The translations under genes and the position numbers were made by a program. The notes below the pieces were generated by a model, which was given only the letters and a program-made list of their open reading frames with translations, searched no databases and had not been told where the DNA came from. DNA of 64,000 nt from Myrica gale. Its lineage: Eukaryota; Streptophyta; Magnoliopsida; Fagales; Myricaceae. Shown one piece after another: positions 33,382 through 45,478 of the stretch (within the stretch, counting starts at the first letter, position 1; each line of letters begins with the position of its first letter). The stretch is from positions 12,524,001 through 12,588,000 of the forward strand of contig OZ005608.1 of the NCBI GenBank assembly GCA_963930655.1. Direction: 5' to 3'.

Positions 33382-33659
33382 AACATCTTTTTTCCCGCCC
33401 CCGAGAAGATTTTCGTGCGGAAAAAATATTTATCTGAACGGGATTAGATTTCTGCCGGTATTTGAAAACACTCCACTTTTCCGGTGCGAAAAACGAAGAC
33501 GAAAACTGCACGATGAAATTTTAATTTTTCAAAAACTCGGATATTTTTTTGTCGCAATTCGGCGCGAAAAACCTCTTTCAGCGACGTTGAATACCCGTGA
33601 ATGGATGTATTTCCCCTGTGAGAGGGATCCATATAAGAAATCATTGCAACAACCATAAC

Positions 33660-33774
33660 GGGTGCGATCATACCAGCACTAATGCACCGGATCCCATCAG
33701 AACTCCGCAGTTAAGCGTGCTTGGGCGAGAGTAGTACTAGGATGGGTGACCTCCTTGGAAGTCCTCGTGTTGAC
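33660..33774 (+). rRNA. 5S rRNA gene copy 86 (class B, GAC end)
   Basis: Ends GTTGAC before AACATC rather than GTTGCC, so it has the 4-bp loss plus C to A. The same end occurs in copies 96, 104 and 116. Confidence 0.88.
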
Positions 33775-34052
33775 AACATCTTTTTTCCCGCCCCCGAGAA
33801 GATTTTCGTGCGGAAAAAATATTTATCTGAACGGGATTAGATTTCTGCCGGTATTTGAAAACACTCCACTTTTCCGGTGCGAAAAACGAAGACGAAAACT
33901 ACACGACGAAATTTTAATTTTTCAAAAACTCGGATATTTTTTTGTCGCAATTCGGCGCGAAAAACCTCTTTCAGCGACGTTGAATACCCGTGAATGGATG
34001 TATTTCCCCTGTGAGAGGGATCCATATAAGAAATCATTGCAACAACCATAAC

Positions 34053-34167
34053 GGGTGCGATCATACCAGCACTAATGCACCGGATCCCATCAGAACTCCG
34101 CAGGTATGCGTGCTTGGGCGAGAGTAGTACTAGGATGGGTGACCTCCTGGGAAGTCCTCGTGTTGCC
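34053..34167 (+). rRNA. 5S rRNA gene copy 87 (class F)
   Basis: Class A box A and G97 with the class B deletion. It therefore combines both main defects. Period 393; GGATATATTT in the following spacer. Confidence 0.9.
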
Positions 34168-34445
34168 AACATCTTTTTTCCCGCCCCCGAGAAGATTTTC
34201 GTGCGGAAAAAATATTTATCTGAACGGGATTAGATTTCTGCCGGTATTTGAAAACACTCCACTTTTCCGGTGCGAAAAACGAAGACGAAAACTACACGAC
34301 GAAATTTTAATTTTTCAAAAACTCGGATATTTTTTTGTCGCAATTCGGCGCGAAAAACCTCTTTCAGCGACGTTGAATACCCGTGAATGGATATATTTCC
34401 CCTGTGAGAGGGATCCATATAAGAAATCATTGCAACAACCATAAC

Positions 34446-34560
34446 GGGTGCGATCATACCAGCACTAATGCACCGGATCCCATCAGAACTCCGCAGTTAA
34501 GCGTGCTTGGGCGAGAGTAGTACTAGGATGGGTGACCTCCTTGGAAGTCCTCGTGTTGCC
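34446..34560 (+). rRNA. 5S rRNA gene copy 88 (class B)
   Basis: -7 C, period 393. Confidence 0.9.
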
Positions 34561-34838
34561 AACATCTTTTTTCCCGCCCCCGAGAAGATTTTCGTGCGGA
34601 AAAAATATTTATCTGAACGGGATTAGATTTCTGCCGGTATTTGAAAACACTCCACTTTTCCGGTGCGAAAAACGAAGACGAAAACTACACGACGAAATTT
34701 TAATTTTTCAAAAACTCGGATATTTTTTTGTCGCAATTCGGCGCGAAAAACCTCTTTCAGCGACGTTGAATACCCGTGAATGGATGTATTTCCCCTGTGA
34801 GAGGGATCCATATAAGAAATCATTGCAACAACCATAAC

Positions 34839-34953
34839 GGGTGCGATCATACCAGCACTAATGCACCGGATCCCATCAGAACTCCGCAGTTAAGCGTGCT
34901 TGGGCGAGAGTAGTACTAGGATGGGTGACCTCCTTGGAAGTCCTCGTGTTGCC
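34839..34953 (+). rRNA. 5S rRNA gene copy 89 (class B)
   Basis: -7 C, period 393; GCACGACG spacer follows. Confidence 0.9.
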
Positions 34954-35231
34954 AACATCTTTTTTCCCGCCCCCGAGAAGATTTTCGTGCGGAAAAAATA
35001 TTTATCTGAACGGGATTAGATTTCTGCCGGTATTTGAAAACACTCCACTTTTCCGGTGCGAAAAACGAAGACGAAAACTGCACGACGAAATTTTAATTTT
35101 TCAAAAACTCGGATATTTTTTTGTCGCAATTCGGCGCGAAAAACCTCTTTCAGCGACGTTGAATACCCGTGAATGGATGTATTTCCCCTGTGAGAGGGAT
35201 CCATATAAGAAATCATTGCAACAACCATAAC

Positions 35232-35350
35232 GGGTGCGATCATACCAGCACTAATGCACCGGATCCCATCAGAACTCCGCAGGTATGCGTGCTTGGGCGA
35301 GAGTAGTACTAGGATGGGTGACCTCCTGGGAAGTCCTCGTGTTGCACCCC
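35232..35350 (+). rRNA. 5S rRNA gene copy 90 (class A)
   Basis: GTCACAATTC spacer follows; opens the 3939-bp block. Confidence 0.95.
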
Positions 35351-35628
35351 AACATCTTTTTTCCCGCCCCCGAGAAGATTTTCGTGCGGAAAAAATATTT
35401 ATCTGAACGGGATTAGATTTCTGCCGGTATTTGAAAACACTCCACTTTTCCGGTGCGAAAAACGAAGACGAAAACTACACGACGAAATTTTAATTTTTCA
35501 AAAACTCGGATATTTTTTTGTCACAATTCGGCGCGAAAAACCTTTTTCAGCGACGTTGAATACCCGTGAATGGATGTATTTCCCCTGTGAGAGGGATCCA
35601 TATAAGAAATCATTGCAACAACCATAAC

Positions 35629-35743
35629 GGGTGCGATCATACCAGCACTAATGCACCGGATCCCATCAGAACTCCGCAGTTAAGCGTGCTTGGGCGAGAG
35701 TAGTACTAGGATGGGTGACCTCCTTGGAAGTCCTCGTGTTGCC
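35629..35743 (+). rRNA. 5S rRNA gene copy 91 (class B)
   Basis: Period 394: the following spacer has one added base in the TATA region. Confidence 0.9.
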
Positions 35744-36022
35744 AACATCTTTTTTCCCGCCCCCGAGAAGATTTTCGTGCGGAAAAAATATTTATCTGAA
35801 CGGGATTAGATTTCTGCCGGTATTTGAAAACACTCCACTTTTCCGGTGCGAAAAACGAAGACGAAAACTACACGACGAAATTTTAATTTTTCAAAAACTC
35901 GGATATTTTTTTGTCGCAATTCGGCGCGAAAAACCTCTTTCAGCGACGTTGAATACCCGTGAATGGATGTATTTCCCCTGTGAGAGGGATCCATACAAAG
36001 AAATCATTGCAACAACCATAAC

Positions 36023-36137
36023 GGGTGCGATCATACCAGCACTAATGCACCGGATCCCATCAGAACTCCGCAGTTAAGCGTGCTTGGGCGAGAGTAGTAC
36101 TAGGATGGGTGACCTCCTTGGAAGTCCTCGTGTTGCC
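36023..36137 (+). rRNA. 5S rRNA gene copy 92 (class B)
   Basis: The upstream box reads CATACAAAG rather than CATATAAG, so the TATA-like element is damaged. Confidence 0.9.
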
Positions 36138-36415
36138 AACATCTTTTTTCCCGCCCCCGAGAAGATTTTCGTGCGGAAAAAATATTTATCTGAACGGGAT
36201 TAGATTTCTGCCGGTATTTGAAAACACTCCACTTTTCCGGTGCGAAAAACGAAGACGAAAACTACACGACGAAATTTTAATTTTTCAAAAACTCGGATAT
36301 TTTTTTGTCGCAATTCGGCGCGAAAAACCTCTTTCAGCGACGTTGAATACCCGTGAATGGATGTATTTCCCCTGTGAGAGGGATCCATATAAGAAATCAT
36401 TGCAACAACCATAAC

Positions 36416-36530
36416 GGGTGCGATCATACCAGCACTAATGCACCGGATCCCATCAGAACTCCGCAGTTAAGCGTGCTTGGGCGAGAGTAGTACTAGGATG
36501 GGTGACCTCCTTGGAAGTCCTCGTGTTGCC
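36416..36530 (+). rRNA. 5S rRNA gene copy 93 (class B)
   Basis: TATAAG restored; period 393. Confidence 0.9.
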
Positions 36531-36808
36531 AACATCTTTTTTCCCGCCCCCGAGAAGATTTTCGTGCGGAAAAAATATTTATCTGAACGGGATTAGATTT
36601 CTGCCGGTATTTGAAAACACTCCACTTTTCCGGTGCGAAAAACGAAGACGAAAACTACACGACGAAATTTTAATTTTTCAAAAACTCGGATATTTTTTTG
36701 TCGCAATTCGGCGCGAAAAACCTCTTTCAGCGACGTTGAATACCCGTGAATGGATGTATTTCCCCTGTGAGAGGGATCCATATAAGAAATCATTGCAACA
36801 ACCATAAC

Positions 36809-36923
36809 GGGTGCGATCATACCAGCACTAATGCACCGGATCCCATCAGAACTCCGCAGTTAAGCGTGCTTGGGCGAGAGTAGTACTAGGATGGGTGACC
36901 TCCTTGGAAGTCCTCGTGTTGCC
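36809..36923 (+). rRNA. 5S rRNA gene copy 94 (class B)
   Basis: TTCCAGTGCG spacer, twin of copy 84. Confidence 0.9.
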
Positions 36924-37201
36924 AACATCTTTTTTCCCGCCCCCGAGAAGATTTTCGTGCGGAAAAAATATTTATCTGAACGGGATTAGATTTCTGCCGG
37001 TATTTGAAAACACTCCACTTTTCCAGTGCGAAAAACGAAGACGAAAACTGCACGACGAAATTTTAATTTTTCAAAAACTCGGATATTTTTTTGTCGCAAT
37101 TCGGCGCGAAAAACCTCTTTCAGCGACGTTGAATACCCGTGAATGGATGTATTTCCCCTGTGAGAGGGATCCATATAAGAAATCATTGCAACAACCATAA
37201 C

Positions 37202-37320
37202 GGGTGCGATCATACCAGCACTAATGCACCGGATCCCATCAGAACTCCGCAGGTATGCGTGCTTGGGCGAGAGTAGTACTAGGATGGGTGACCTCCTGGG
37301 AAGTCCTCGTGTTGCACCCC
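37202..37320 (+). rRNA. 5S rRNA gene copy 95 (class A)
   Basis: GCACGATG spacer, twin of copy 85. Confidence 0.95.
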
Positions 37321-37598
37321 AACATCTTTTTTCCCGCCCCCGAGAAGATTTTCGTGCGGAAAAAATATTTATCTGAACGGGATTAGATTTCTGCCGGTAT
37401 TTGAAAACACTCCACTTTTCCGGTGCGAAAAACGAAGACGAAAACTGCACGATGAAATTTTAATTTTTCAAAAACTCGGATATTTTTTTGTCGCAATTCG
37501 GCGCGAAAAACCTCTTTCAGCGACGTTGAATACCCGTGAATGGATGTATTTCCCCTGTGAGAGGGATCCATATAAGAAATCATTGCAACAACCATAAC

Positions 37599-37713
37599 GG
37601 GTGCGATCATACCAGCACTAATGCACCGGATCCCATCAGAACTCCGCAGTTAAGCGTGCTTGGGCGAGAGTAGTACTAGGATGGGTGACCTCCTTGGAAG
37701 TCCTCGTGTTGAC
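37599..37713 (+). rRNA. 5S rRNA gene copy 96 (class B, GAC end)
   Basis: Twin of copy 86; also opens the next overlapping duplication. Confidence 0.88.
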
Positions 37714-37991
37714 AACATCTTTTTTCCCGCCCCCGAGAAGATTTTCGTGCGGAAAAAATATTTATCTGAACGGGATTAGATTTCTGCCGGTATTTGAAAA
37801 CACTCCACTTTTCCGGTGCGAAAAACGAAGACGAAAACTACACGACGAAATTTTAATTTTTCAAAAACTCGGATATTTTTTTGTCGCAATTCGGCGCGAA
37901 AAACCTCTTTCAGCGACGTTGAATACCCGTGAATGGATGTATTTCCCCTGTGAGAGGGATCCATATAAGAAATCATTGCAACAACCATAAC

Positions 37992-38106
37992 GGGTGCGAT
38001 CATACCAGCACTAATGCACCGGATCCCATCAGAACTCCGCAGGTATGCGTGCTTGGGCGAGAGTAGTACTAGGATGGGTGACCTCCTGGGAAGTCCTCGT
38101 GTTGCC
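37992..38106 (+). rRNA. 5S rRNA gene copy 97 (class F)
   Basis: Twin of copy 87, same spacer mark GGATATATTT. Confidence 0.9.
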
Positions 38107-38384
38107 AACATCTTTTTTCCCGCCCCCGAGAAGATTTTCGTGCGGAAAAAATATTTATCTGAACGGGATTAGATTTCTGCCGGTATTTGAAAACACTCCA
38201 CTTTTCCGGTGCGAAAAACGAAGACGAAAACTACACGACGAAATTTTAATTTTTCAAAAACTCGGATATTTTTTTGTCGCAATTCGGCGCGAAAAACCTC
38301 TTTCAGCGACGTTGAATACCCGTGAATGGATATATTTCCCCTGTGAGAGGGATCCATATAAGAAATCATTGCAACAACCATAAC

Positions 38385-38499
38385 GGGTGCGATCATACCA
38401 GCACTAATGCACCGGATCCCATCAGAACTCCGCAGTTAAGCGTGCTTGGGCGAGAGTAGTACTAGGATGGGTGACCTCCTTGGAAGTCCTCGTGTTGCC
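38385..38499 (+). rRNA. 5S rRNA gene copy 98 (class B)
   Basis: -7 C, period 393. Confidence 0.9.
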
Positions 38500-38777
38500 A
38501 ACATCTTTTTTCCCGCCCCCGAGAAGATTTTCGTGCGGAAAAAATATTTATCTGAACGGGATTAGATTTCTGCCGGTATTTGAAAACACTCCACTTTTCC
38601 GGTGCGAAAAACGAAGACGAAAACTACACGACGAAATTTTAATTTTTCAAAAACTCGGATATTTTTTTGTCGCAATTCGGCGCGAAAAACCTCTTTCAGC
38701 GACGTTGAATACCCGTGAATGGATGTATTTCCCCTGTGAGAGGGATCCATATAAGAAATCATTGCAACAACCATAAC

Positions 38778-38892
38778 GGGTGCGATCATACCAGCACTAA
38801 TGCACCGGATCCCATCAGAACTCCGCAGTTAAGCGTGCTTGGGCGAGAGTAGTACTAGGATGGGTGACCTCCTTGGAAGTCCTCGTGTTGCC
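38778..38892 (+). rRNA. 5S rRNA gene copy 99 (class B)
   Basis: Followed by the TTATCTTAACGGG spacer mark. Confidence 0.9.
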
Positions 38893-39170
38893 AACATCTT
38901 TTTTCCCGCCCCCGAGAAGATTTTCGTGCGGAAAAAATATTTATCTTAACGGGATTAGATTTCTGCCGGTATTTGAAAACACTCCACTTTTCCGGTGCGA
39001 AAAACGAAGACGAAAACTACACGACGAAATTTTAATTTTTCAAAAACTCGGATATTTTTTTGTCGCAATTCGGCGCGAAAAACCTCTTTCAGCGACGTTG
39101 AATACCCGTGAATGGATGTATTTCCCCTGTGAGAGGGATCCATATAAGAAATCATTGCAACAACCATAAC

Positions 39171-39285
39171 GGGTGCGATCATACCAGCACTAATGCACCG
39201 GATCCCATCAGAACTCCGCAGTTAAGCGTGCTTGGGCGAGAGTAGTACTAGGATGGGTGACCTCCTTGGAAGTCCTCGTGTTGCC
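39171..39285 (+). rRNA. 5S rRNA gene copy 100 (class B)
   Basis: -7 C, period 393. Confidence 0.9.
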
Positions 39286-39563
39286 AACATCTTTTTTCCC
39301 GCCCCCGAGAAGATTTTCGTGCGGAAAAAATATTTATCTGAACGGGATTAGATTTCTGCCGGTATTTGAAAACACTCCACTTTTCCGGTGCGAAAAACGA
39401 AGACGAAAACTACACGACGAAATTTTAATTTTTCAAAAACTCGGATATTTTTTTGTCGCAATTCGGCGCGAAAAACCTCTTTCAGCGACGTTGAATACCC
39501 GTGAATGGATGTATTTCCCCTGTGAGAGGGATCCATATAAGAAATCATTGCAACAACCATAAC

Positions 39564-39678
39564 GGGTGCGATCATACCAGCACTAATGCACCGGATCCCA
39601 TCAGAACTCCGCAGTTAAGCGTGCTTGGGCGAGAGTAGTACTAGGATGGGTGACCTCCTTGGAAGTCCTCGTGTTGCC
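39564..39678 (+). rRNA. 5S rRNA gene copy 101 (class B)
   Basis: -7 C, period 393. Confidence 0.9.
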
Positions 39679-39956
39679 AACATCTTTTTTCCCGCCCCCG
39701 AGAAGATTTTCGTGCGGAAAAAATATTTATCTGAACGGGATTAGATTTCTGCCGGTATTTGAAAACACTCCACTTTTCCGGTGCGAAAAACGAAGACGAA
39801 AACTACACGACGAAATTTTAATTTTTCAAAAACTCGGATATTTTTTTGTCGCAATTCGGCGCGAAAAACCTCTTTCAGCGACGTTGAATACCCGTGAATG
39901 GATGTATTTCCCCTGTGAGAGGGATCCATATAAGAAATCATTGCAACAACCATAAC

Positions 39957-40071
39957 GGGTGCGATCATACCAGCACTAATGCACCGGATCCCATCAGAAC
40001 TCCGCAGTTAAGCGTGCTTGGGCGAGAGTAGTACTAGGATGGGTGACCTCCTTGGAAGTCCTCGTGTTGCC
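39957..40071 (+). rRNA. 5S rRNA gene copy 102 (class B)
   Basis: Following spacer has ACATGACG and ends with TATATG. Confidence 0.9.
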
Positions 40072-40349
40072 AACATCTTTTTTCCCGCCCCCGAGAAGAT
40101 TTTCGTGCGGAAAAAATATTTATCTGAACGGGATTAGATTTCTGCCGGTATTTGAAAACACTCCACTTTTCCGGTGCGAAAAACGAAGACGAAAACTACA
40201 TGACGAAATTTTGATTTTTCAAAAACTCGGATATTTTTTTGTCGCAATTCGGCGCGAAAAACCTCTTTCAGCGACGTTGAATACCCGTGAATGGATGTAT
40301 TTCCCCTGTGAGAGGGATCCATATATGAAATCATTGCAACAACCATAAC

Positions 40350-40468
40350 GGGTGCGATCATACCAGCACTAATGCACCGGATCCCATCAGAACTCCGCAG
40401 GTATGCGTGCTTGGGCGAGAGTAGTACTAGGATGGGTGACCTCCTGGGAAGTCCTCGTGTTGCACCCC
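40350..40468 (+). rRNA. 5S rRNA gene copy 103 (class A)
   Basis: First copy with TATATG instead of TATAAG; TTTTCTTGCGG spacer follows. Confidence 0.95.
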
Positions 40469-40746
40469 AACATCTTTTTTCCCGCCCCCGAGAAGATTTT
40501 CTTGCGGAAAAAATATTTATCTGAACGGGATTAGATTTCTGCCGGTATTTGAAAACACTCCACTTTTCCGGTGCGAAAAACGAAGACGAAAACTACACGA
40601 CGAAATTTTGATTTTTCAAAAACTCGGATATTTTTTTGTCGCAATTCGGCGCGAAAAACCTCTTTCAGCGACGTTGAATACCCGTGAATGGATGTATTTC
40701 CCCTGTGAGAGGGATCCATATAAGAAATCATTGCAACAACCATAAC

Positions 40747-40861
40747 GGGTGCGATCATACCAGCACTAATGCACCGGATCCCATCAGAACTCCGCAGTTA
40801 AGCGTGCTTGGGCGAGAGTAGTACTAGGATGGGTGACCTCCTTGGAAGTCCTCGTGTTGAC
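40747..40861 (+). rRNA. 5S rRNA gene copy 104 (class B, GAC end)
   Basis: Third GTTGAC copy; opens the 3541-bp block. Confidence 0.88.
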
Positions 40862-41139
40862 AACATCTTTTTTCCCGCCCCCGAGAAGATTTTCGTGCGG
40901 AAAAAATATTTATCTGAACGGGATTAGATTTCTGCCGGTATTTGAAAACACTCCACTTTTCCGGTGCGAAAAACGAAGACGAAAACTACACGACGAAATT
41001 TTAATTTTTCAAAAACTCGGATATTTTTTTGTCGCAATTCGGCGCGAAAAACCTCTTTCAGCGACGTTGAATACCCGTGAATGGATGTATTTCCCCTGTG
41101 AGAGGGATCCATATAAGAAATCATTGCAACAACCATAAC

Positions 41140-41254
41140 GGGTGCGATCATACCAGCACTAATGCACCGGATCCCATCAGAACTCCGCAGGTATGCGTGC
41201 TTGGGCGAGAGTAGTACTAGGATGGGTGACCTCCTGGGAAGTCCTCGTGTTGCC
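41140..41254 (+). rRNA. 5S rRNA gene copy 105 (class F)
   Basis: Third F copy; its spacer has GGATGTATTT, unlike copies 87 and 97. Confidence 0.9.
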
Positions 41255-41532
41255 AACATCTTTTTTCCCGCCCCCGAGAAGATTTTCGTGCGGAAAAAAT
41301 ATTTATCTGAACGGGATTAGATTTCTGCCGGTATTTGAAAACACTCCACTTTTCCGGTGCGAAAAACGAAGACGAAAACTACACGACGAAATTTTAATTT
41401 TTCAAAAACTCGGATATTTTTTTGTCGCAATTCGGCGCGAAAAACCTCTTTCAGCGACGTTGAATACCCGTGAATGGATGTATTTCCCCTGTGAGAGGGA
41501 TCCATATAAGAAATCATTGCAACAACCATAAC

Positions 41533-41647
41533 GGGTGCGATCATACCAGCACTAATGCACCGGATCCCATCAGAACTCCGCAGTTAAGCGTGCTTGGGCG
41601 AGAGTAGTACTAGGATGGGTGACCTCCTTGGAAGTCCTCGTGTTGCC
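41533..41647 (+). rRNA. 5S rRNA gene copy 106 (class B)
   Basis: -7 C, period 393. Confidence 0.9.
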
Positions 41648-41925
41648 AACATCTTTTTTCCCGCCCCCGAGAAGATTTTCGTGCGGAAAAAATATTTATC
41701 TGAACGGGATTAGATTTCTGCCGGTATTTGAAAACACTCCACTTTTCCGGTGCGAAAAACGAAGACGAAAACTACACGACGAAATTTTAATTTTTCAAAA
41801 ACTCGGATATTTTTTTGTCGCAATTCGGCGCGAAAAACCTCTTTCAGCGACGTTGAATACCCGTGAATGGATGTATTTCCCCTGTGAGAGGGATCCATAT
41901 AAGAAATCATTGCAACAACCATAAC

Positions 41926-42040
41926 GGGTGCGATCATACCAGCACTAATGCACCGGATCCCATCAGAACTCCGCAGTTAAGCGTGCTTGGGCGAGAGTAG
42001 TACTAGGATGGGTGACCTCCTTGGAAGTCCTCGTGTTGCC
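41926..42040 (+). rRNA. 5S rRNA gene copy 107 (class B)
   Basis: TTATCTTAACGGG spacer follows. Confidence 0.9.
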
Positions 42041-42318
42041 AACATCTTTTTTCCCGCCCCCGAGAAGATTTTCGTGCGGAAAAAATATTTATCTTAACGG
42101 GATTAGATTTCTGCCGGTATTTGAAAACACTCCACTTTTCCGGTGCGAAAAACGAAGACGAAAACTACACGACGAAATTTTAATTTTTCAAAAACTCGGA
42201 TATTTTTTTGTCGCAATTCGGCGCGAAAAACCTCTTTCAGCGACGTTGAATACCCGTGAATGGATGTATTTCCCCTGTGAGAGGGATCCATATAAGAAAT
42301 CATTGCAACAACCATAAC

Positions 42319-42433
42319 GGGTGCGATCATACCAGCACTAATGCACCGGATCCCATCAGAACTCCGCAGTTAAGCGTGCTTGGGCGAGAGTAGTACTAGG
42401 ATGGGTGACCTCCTTGGAAGTCCTCGTGTTGCC
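42319..42433 (+). rRNA. 5S rRNA gene copy 108 (class B)
   Basis: TTATCTTAACGGG again, so this is the added unit relative to copies 98-103. Confidence 0.9.
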
Positions 42434-42711
42434 AACATCTTTTTTCCCGCCCCCGAGAAGATTTTCGTGCGGAAAAAATATTTATCTTAACGGGATTAGA
42501 TTTCTGCCGGTATTTGAAAACACTCCACTTTTCCGGTGCGAAAAACGAAGACGAAAACTACACGACGAAATTTTAATTTTTCAAAAACTCGGATATTTTT
42601 TTGTCGCAATTCGGCGCGAAAAACCTCTTTCAGCGACGTTGAATACCCGTGAATGGATGTATTTCCCCTGTGAGAGGGATCCATATAAGAAATCATTGCA
42701 ACAACCATAAC

Positions 42712-42826
42712 GGGTGCGATCATACCAGCACTAATGCACCGGATCCCATCAGAACTCCGCAGTTAAGCGTGCTTGGGCGAGAGTAGTACTAGGATGGGTG
42801 ACCTCCTTGGAAGTCCTCGTGTTGCC
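42712..42826 (+). rRNA. 5S rRNA gene copy 109 (class B)
   Basis: -7 C, period 393. Confidence 0.9.
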
Positions 42827-43104
42827 AACATCTTTTTTCCCGCCCCCGAGAAGATTTTCGTGCGGAAAAAATATTTATCTGAACGGGATTAGATTTCTGC
42901 CGGTATTTGAAAACACTCCACTTTTCCGGTGCGAAAAACGAAGACGAAAACTACACGACGAAATTTTAATTTTTCAAAAACTCGGATATTTTTTTGTCGC
43001 AATTCGGCGCGAAAAACCTCTTTCAGCGACGTTGAATACCCGTGAATGGATGTATTTCCCCTGTGAGAGGGATCCATATAAGAAATCATTGCAACAACCA
43101 TAAC

Positions 43105-43219
43105 GGGTGCGATCATACCAGCACTAATGCACCGGATCCCATCAGAACTCCGCAGTTAAGCGTGCTTGGGCGAGAGTAGTACTAGGATGGGTGACCTCCT
43201 TGGAAGTCCTCGTGTTGCC
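43105..43219 (+). rRNA. 5S rRNA gene copy 110 (class B)
   Basis: -7 C, period 393. Confidence 0.9.
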
Positions 43220-43497
43220 AACATCTTTTTTCCCGCCCCCGAGAAGATTTTCGTGCGGAAAAAATATTTATCTGAACGGGATTAGATTTCTGCCGGTATT
43301 TGAAAACACTCCACTTTTCCGGTGCGAAAAACGAAGACGAAAACTACACGACGAAATTTTAATTTTTCAAAAACTCGGATATTTTTTTGTCGCAATTCGG
43401 CGCGAAAAACCTCTTTCAGCGACGTTGAATACCCGTGAATGGATGTATTTCCCCTGTGAGAGGGATCCATATAAGAAATCATTGCAACAACCATAAC

Positions 43498-43612
43498 GGG
43501 TGCGATCATACCAGCACTAATGCACCGGATCCCATCAGAACTCCGCAGTTAAGCGTGCTTGGGCGAGAGTAGTACTAGGATGGGTGACCTCCTTGGAAGT
43601 CCTCGTGTTGCC
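43498..43612 (+). rRNA. 5S rRNA gene copy 111 (class B)
   Basis: Last of six B copies in a row; TATATG ends the next spacer. Confidence 0.9.
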
Positions 43613-43890
43613 AACATCTTTTTTCCCGCCCCCGAGAAGATTTTCGTGCGGAAAAAATATTTATCTGAACGGGATTAGATTTCTGCCGGTATTTGAAAAC
43701 ACTCCACTTTTCCGGTGCGAAAAACGAAGACGAAAACTACATGACGAAATTTTGATTTTTCAAAAACTCGGATATTTTTTTGTCGCAATTCGGCGCGAAA
43801 AACCTCTTTCAGCGACGTTGAATACCCGTGAATGGATGTATTTCCCCTGTGAGAGGGATCCATATATGAAATCATTGCAACAACCATAAC

Positions 43891-44009
43891 GGGTGCGATC
43901 ATACCAGCACTAATGCACCGGATCCCATCAGAACTCCGCAGGTATGCGTGCTTGGGCGAGAGTAGTACTAGGATGGGTGACCTCCTGGGAAGTCCTCGTG
44001 TTGCACCCC
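43891..44009 (+). rRNA. 5S rRNA gene copy 112 (class A)
   Basis: TATATG promoter, TTTTCTTGCGG spacer; twin of copy 103. Confidence 0.95.
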
Positions 44010-44287
44010 AACATCTTTTTTCCCGCCCCCGAGAAGATTTTCTTGCGGAAAAAATATTTATCTGAACGGGATTAGATTTCTGCCGGTATTTGAAAACACT
44101 CCACTTTTCCGGTGCGAAAAACGAAGACGAAAACTACACGACGAAATTTTGATTTTTCAAAAACTCGGATATTTTTTTGTCGCAATTCGGCGCGAAAAAC
44201 CTCTTTCAGCGACGTTGAATACCCGTGAATGGATGTATTTCCCCTGTGAGAGGGATCCATATAAGAAATCATTGCAACAACCATAAC

Positions 44288-44406
44288 GGGTGCGATCATA
44301 CCAGCACTAATGCACCGGATCCCATCAGAACTCCGCAGGTATGCGTGCTTGGGCGAGAGTAGTACTAGGATGGGTGACCTCCTGGGAAGTCCTCGTGTTG
44401 CACCCC
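44288..44406 (+). rRNA. 5S rRNA gene copy 113 (class A)
   Basis: TATAAG promoter; spacer has ATTTTGATTTTT with CCTC. Confidence 0.95.
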
Positions 44407-44684
44407 AACATCTTTTTTCCCGCCCCCGAGAAGATTTTCGTGCGGAAAAAATATTTATCTGAACGGGATTAGATTTCTGCCGGTATTTGAAAACACTCCA
44501 CTTTTCCGGTGCGAAAAACGAAGACGAAAACTACACGACGAAATTTTGATTTTTCAAAAACTCGGATATTTTTTTGTCGCAATTCGGCGCGAAAAACCTC
44601 TTTCAGCGACGTTGAATACCCGTGAATGGATGTATTTCCCCTGTGAGAGGGATCCATATAAGAAATCATTGCAACAACCATAAC

Positions 44685-44803
44685 GGGTGCGATCATACCA
44701 GCACTAATGCACCGGATCCCATCAGAACTCCGCAGGTATGCGTGCTTGGGCGAGAGTAGTACTAGGATGGGTGACCTCCTGGGAAGTCCTCGTGTTGCAC
44801 CCC
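44685..44803 (+). rRNA. 5S rRNA gene copy 114 (class A)
   Basis: -7 C, period 397. Confidence 0.95.
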
Positions 44804-45081
44804 AACATCTTTTTTCCCGCCCCCGAGAAGATTTTCGTGCGGAAAAAATATTTATCTGAACGGGATTAGATTTCTGCCGGTATTTGAAAACACTCCACTT
44901 TTCCGGTGCGAAAAACGAAGACGAAAACTACACGACGAAATTTTGATTTTTCAAAAACTCGGATATTTTTTTGTCGCAATTCGGCGCGAAAAACCTCTTT
45001 CAGCGACGTTGAATACCCGTGAATGGATGTATTTCCCCTGTGAGAGGGATCCATATAAGAAATCATTGCAACAACCATAAC

Positions 45082-45200
45082 GGGTGCGATCATACCAGCA
45101 CTAATGCACCGGATCCCATCAGAACTCCGCAGGTATGCGTGCTTGGGCGAGAGTAGTACTAGGATGGGTGACCTCCTGGGAAGTCCTCGTGTTGCACCCC
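45082..45200 (+). rRNA. 5S rRNA gene copy 115 (class A)
   Basis: -7 C, period 397; spacer returns to ATTTTAATTTTT. Confidence 0.95.
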
Positions 45201-45478
45201 AACATCTTTTTTCCCGCCCCCGAGAAGATTTTCGTGCGGAAAAAATATTTATCTGAACGGGATTAGATTTCTGCCGGTATTTGAAAACACTCCACTTTTC
45301 CGGTGCGAAAAACGAAGACGAAAACTACACGACGAAATTTTAATTTTTCAAAAACTCGGATATTTTTTTGTCGCAATTCGGCGCGAAAAACCTCTTTCAG
45401 CGACGTTGAATACCCGTGAATGGATGTATTTCCCCTGTGAGAGGGATCCATATAAGAAATCATTGCAACAACCATAAC

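Larger units (their letters stand above)
31687..39170 (+). repeat. Large duplication of a 9- to 10-unit block (3545 and 3939 bp)
   Basis: Block 31687-35231 reads A-B-B-B-A-B-F-B-B; block 35232-39170 reads A-B-B-B-B-A-B-F-B-B. Both share TTCCAGTGCG and a GCACGACG mark in the spacer before the second A, CGATGAAATT after it, GTTGACAAC at the end of the next B (33660 and 37599), and GGATATATTT two spacers later. The second block has one more B unit. Confidence 0.9.
37599..44287 (+). repeat. Large duplication of an 8- to 9-unit block (3148 and 3541 bp)
   Basis: Blocks 37599-40746 and 40747-44287 both begin with a GTTGACAAC B copy and an F copy. Both hold TTATCTTAACGGG spacers and end with an A copy that has the TATATG promoter and a TTTTCTTGCGG spacer. 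The second block has one extra B with the TTAAC mark. This overlaps the previous duplication, so the region has been amplified in steps. Confidence 0.9.
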
